Source: Desulfobacteraceae bacterium (GTDB lineage: Bacteria; Desulfobacterota; Desulfobacteria; Desulfobacterales; Desulfosalsimonadaceae). Taken from it: DNA of 64,000 nucleotides. Under the pieces are notes generated by a model. The model saw only the letters and a list, made by a program, of their open reading frames with translations, was not told where the DNA came from and searched no databases. Of the stretch, positions 61,993-64,000 are shown piece after piece. Positions within the stretch are counted from its first letter, which is position 1; each line of letters opens with the position of its first letter. The position numbers and the translations under genes are program-made. The DNA lies in assembly GCA_011389935.1 (NCBI GenBank), contig JAABTJ010000001.1, forward strand, positions 98,276-162,275, written 5' to 3'.

Positions 61993-63300
61993 ATGATCAC
62001 AGGCATACCGGTTCTGGTAAAAACGCTGATCGTTTTCTTCATGGTCCTGGCCTTGAACAGGATTCGCCTGAAGCTGAGCACTTCCCTTTTTGCCGGCGCC
62101 GTGGTGCTGGGCGTCTGGACCGGTATGGGGCCCTATCCCCTTGCAAAAAGCCTGGCATCCAATCTCGCGGGGTTTGATACGGTCAACCTGGTGGTCGTTG
62201 TGGGGTTGATCCTGGTGATCAGCCGGCTTTTGAAAGACAGCGGTCAACTGGACCGGATCGTGCGCCGGTTTGGCGCCCTTTCCCGCGATCCGCGTATGGT
62301 GGGTGCGGCGATGCCCGCCCTGATCGGACTGCTGCCGATGCCCGGAGGGGCGCTTTTTTCAGCCCCCATGGTGGACACGGCGTTTTGCGAAACGGAACTT
62401 TCGAAAGAAAAAAAGACGGTGGTCAATTACTGGTTCCGTCATATATGGGAGTACTGGTGGCCGCTTTATCCGGGGGTCATTCTGGCGGTGGGCCTGCTGC
62501 AGGTGGAGATCTGGCACTTCATGGCCGTGATGCTGCCCATGACCGGCGTGACGGTGCTGGCCGGTATTTTTTTTATTTTGCGCCCCATGGGGATCACGGC
62601 GGGCTCCGGAAAGACCGAGCGCAATATTAACGCCCTGGGAAATTTTCTCCGGGAAATCATGCCCATCATCGTGGTGGTGGCAGTGATTGCGCTTATGGCC
62701 GTCATTACCATGACCCTCCGGATCATGGGTTTCAATATCGCACTGCCCGGCGGGACGGCCATCCTGCCGGGGCTTCTGGCCGCCCTGATCTGGGTCGTCC
62801 GATCGAATCGCATCTCTTTAGGTCATCTGTGGGCGGCGATGACGGACAGGGAGATTTTGCCCATGATCCTGCTCGTGGTGTCGATCATGCTCTTCAAAGG
62901 GGTCATGACCGACAGCCATGCGGTTTCGCATATCCGGGACGAGTTGGTTTCCTACCGGTTTCCGCTGATCTGGATTATCCTGCTGATGCCTTTTTTATCC
63001 GGTCTGGTTACAGGGATTGCCATCGGGTTCGTGGGGACTTCGTTTCCCCTCATCATCCCCTTGTTCCCCGCTGGATCCCCCGTGGAATACCTTTCGTATG
63101 CATGTCTTGCTTATACGTTCGGCTACATGGGGATGATGCTTTCGCCGGTGCACCTGTGTTTCCTGGTGACCAAAGATTATTTCAGGGCGTCCCTGTTCAG
63201 AAGCTACCGCCCCCTTGCCCTCCCGGTAATTACGGTTCTTGCGTCGGGATGGATCTATTTCCTGCTGCTCAGACACGGCGTTGCCGATTTTTTGTTGTAA
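61993..63300 (+). CDS. DUF401 family membrane protein
   Basis: This 435-residue integral membrane protein has ten or more spans and the DUF401 hallmarks: LVISRLLKDSGQLDRIV near residue 76, then MPALIGLLPMPGGALFSAPMV near residue 104, and FVGTSFPLIIPLF near residue 340. The family resembles ion or organic-anion permeases of the IT superfamily, but has no established substrate. The ATG at 61993 follows AAAAGGG; an upstream in-frame TTG at 61849 has no support. It converges with the receiver gene at 63319. Confidence 0.85.
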   Translation: MITGIPVLVKTLIVFFMVLALNRIRLKLSTSLFAGAVVLGVWTGMGPYPLAKSLASNLAGFDTVNLVVVVGLILVISRLLKDSGQLDRIVRRFGALSRDPRMVGAAMPALIGLLPMPGGALFSAPMVDTAFCETELSKEKKTVVNYWFRHIWEYWWPLYPGVILAVGLLQVEIWHFMAVMLPMTGVTVLAGIFFILRPMGITAGSGKTERNINALGNFLREIMPIIVVVAVIALMAVITMTLRIMGFNIALPGGTAILPGLLAALIWVVRSNRISLGHLWAAMTDREILPMILLVVSIMLFKGVMTDSHAVSHIRDELVSYRFPLIWIILLMPFLSGLVTGIAIGFVGTSFPLIIPLFPAGSPVEYLSYACLAYTFGYMGMMLSPVHLCFLVTKDYFRASLFRSYRPLALPVITVLASGWIYFLLLRHGVADFLL

Positions 63301-63318
63301 AGGCGAGCTGTGTTCGCA

Positions 63319-63723
63319 TCACTGGCCGCCGGCGGCTTCCAGCACCTTTTCTATCGCCATGACCAGCTCTTTCGTGCGTGCAGGCTTTGCAACAAAATAG
63401 GATTCGCCGCTTTTTTTCAGCACGTTGCTGCCGGTATCGTCCTTTGTGGCAAGTGCGGTCAAGAATATTTTCGGAATATGGCTGGTTTGCCCGGATGCAT
63501 TCAACTCGTCCGCCACCTGCTCCCCGGACATATCGGGCATCATGAGGTCGAGCAGAATAATGTCGGGCATCTGTGTACGGGCCAGTTCAATGCCGTAGGC
63601 CCCGTTGGTGGCTACGAATACGTCAAACCGGCCCGTATGGAGAAGGTTTTCCCTCACGAAAAAACAGAAATCCTCTTCATCGTCAATAATCAATACCTTT
63701 TTTTTCGAACCCATTTGTTTCAT
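63319..63723 (-). CDS. single-domain response regulator
   Basis: This 134-residue receiver has D14, D15, phosphorylation site D59 in IILLDLMMPDMSG, a threonine in FLTALATKDD and a lysine in YFVAKPA. It has no output domain. The start at 63723, or the ATG at 63714 nine bases on, lies inside the end of the upstream kinase gene, so the two are a coupled pair. It differs in sequence from the receivers of the transport island, with an LLDLMMP rather than LDIKMP phosphorylation motif. Confidence 0.92.
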   Translation of the reverse strand: MKQMGSKKKVLIIDDEEDFCFFVRENLLHTGRFDVFVATNGAYGIELARTQMPDIILLDLMMPDMSGEQVADELNASGQTSHIPKIFLTALATKDDTGSNVLKKSGESYFVAKPARTKELVMAIEKVLEAAGGQ

Positions 63724-64000
63724 CCTTCATGTGGTGTTCCATGTTTGCCGCCGGTTGAAGCTTCACAAAAAAAGAGGTCCCTTCTCCGGGACGGCTTTCA
63801 ACATCGATGGTCCCTTTCATGCGGTCAATGATCATATGGGCAAGGCTCAAGCCCAGGCCGGTGCCTTTGCCGGTTTCCTTGGTCGTGAAAAAAGGCTCGA
63901 ATATTTTTCTCGAAATATCCTCGTCCATTCCTTTGCCCGTGTCGGTAACCTCGATGATGACCATGTTTTCTCCGACCTTGAAATAATCCGTCTGCCGGTA
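63683..64000 (-). CDS. sensor histidine kinase, C-terminal part (cut by window end)
   Basis: The reading frame is open from the right window edge and gives the last 105 residues of a histidine kinase ATPase domain: the G1-type box DTGKGMDEDI, the F box FEPFFTTKETGKG and the G2 box GTGLGLSLAHMI. The sensor and phosphorylation domains lie beyond the window. It overlaps the receiver gene by about 41 bases. Confidence 0.92.
   Translation of the reverse strand, partial: YRQTDYFKVGENMVIIEVTDTGKGMDEDISRKIFEPFFTTKETGKGTGLGLSLAHMIIDRMKGTIDVESRPGEGTSFFVKLQPAANMEHHMKDETNGFEKKGIDY

Overview
The window looks like chromosome of an anaerobic Desulfobacterota (deltaproteobacterial, sulfate-reducer-like) bacterium. 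The support is indirect: a ferredoxin-dependent 2-oxoacid oxidoreductase (korDABC), a 4-hydroxybutyryl-CoA dehydratase-type iron-sulfur flavoenzyme, several 4Fe-4S, DUF169, DUF401, DUF1848 and DUF3786 proteins, a TRAP transporter, and a high density of two-component and sigma-54 regulators. No rRNA, tRNA, CRISPR array, transposase or phage gene was seen.

Region 1 (1-6.9 kb) is a catabolic run on the + strand: the end of a TRAP permease, 5-oxoprolinase pxpABC, the four kor subunits and a TauE/SafE exporter. Uptake of 5-oxoproline, hydrolysis to glutamate and, after an amino-transfer step not encoded here, oxidation of 2-oxoglutarate to succinyl-CoA would fit. pxpB runs on into pxpC, probably through a one-base frameshift.

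Region 2 (6.9-26.4 kb) holds housekeeping and metabolic genes: rnhA, an ADP-ribosylglycohydrolase, lgt, an acyl-CoA dehydrogenase, an acyltransferase, tag, a ferredoxin-like protein, a DUF169 protein, queF, a TetR regulator with a 14-bp palindromic operator, an aminoglycoside-phosphotransferase-like kinase, a tRNA dihydrouridine synthase, a DUF1848 protein, a hexapeptide acyltransferase, an alpha/alpha-toroid protein, a SixA-like phosphatase, a J-domain protein and carB.

Region 3 (26.4-54.2 kb) is the most unusual part: a signalling and transport island. It has three related modules, each with a Cache-domain histidine kinase, one or more receiver proteins and an SLC13/DASS-type permease. Module 1 (30.9-38.3 kb): receiver, kinase, STAS-like protein, double Usp, a 44-residue membrane peptide, SLC13 permease, Yip1-like protein, receiver-CBS fusion. 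Module 2 (38.4-43.8 kb): kinase, a receiver domain fused directly to an SLC13 permease, receiver, CBS protein. Module 3 (50.5-44.0 kb, minus strand): double Usp, SLC13 permease, beta-helix protein, kinase, receiver. The permeases lack the canonical SNT sodium-site motifs. The likely common theme is phosphorelay control of carboxylate or anion transporters at the protein level, with CBS, Usp and STAS-like nucleotide- or partner-sensing proteins alongside. A PAS/Cache kinase with an NtrC-type regulator (26.9-30.5 kb) lies divergent to module 1, which has a good sigma-54 promoter in front of it. Palindromic, MITE-like repeats of about 155-175 bp sit in or beside modules 2 and 3 (three copies), with a fourth near queF.

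Region 4 (54.6-64 kb) carries the 4-hydroxybutyryl-CoA dehydratase homologue, a diguanylate cyclase, rmlA and rmlB for dTDP-sugar synthesis, a lipoprotein alpha/beta hydrolase, a single-domain Usp, a DUF401 permease and, at the right edge, another receiver and kinase pair, the kinase cut by the window end.
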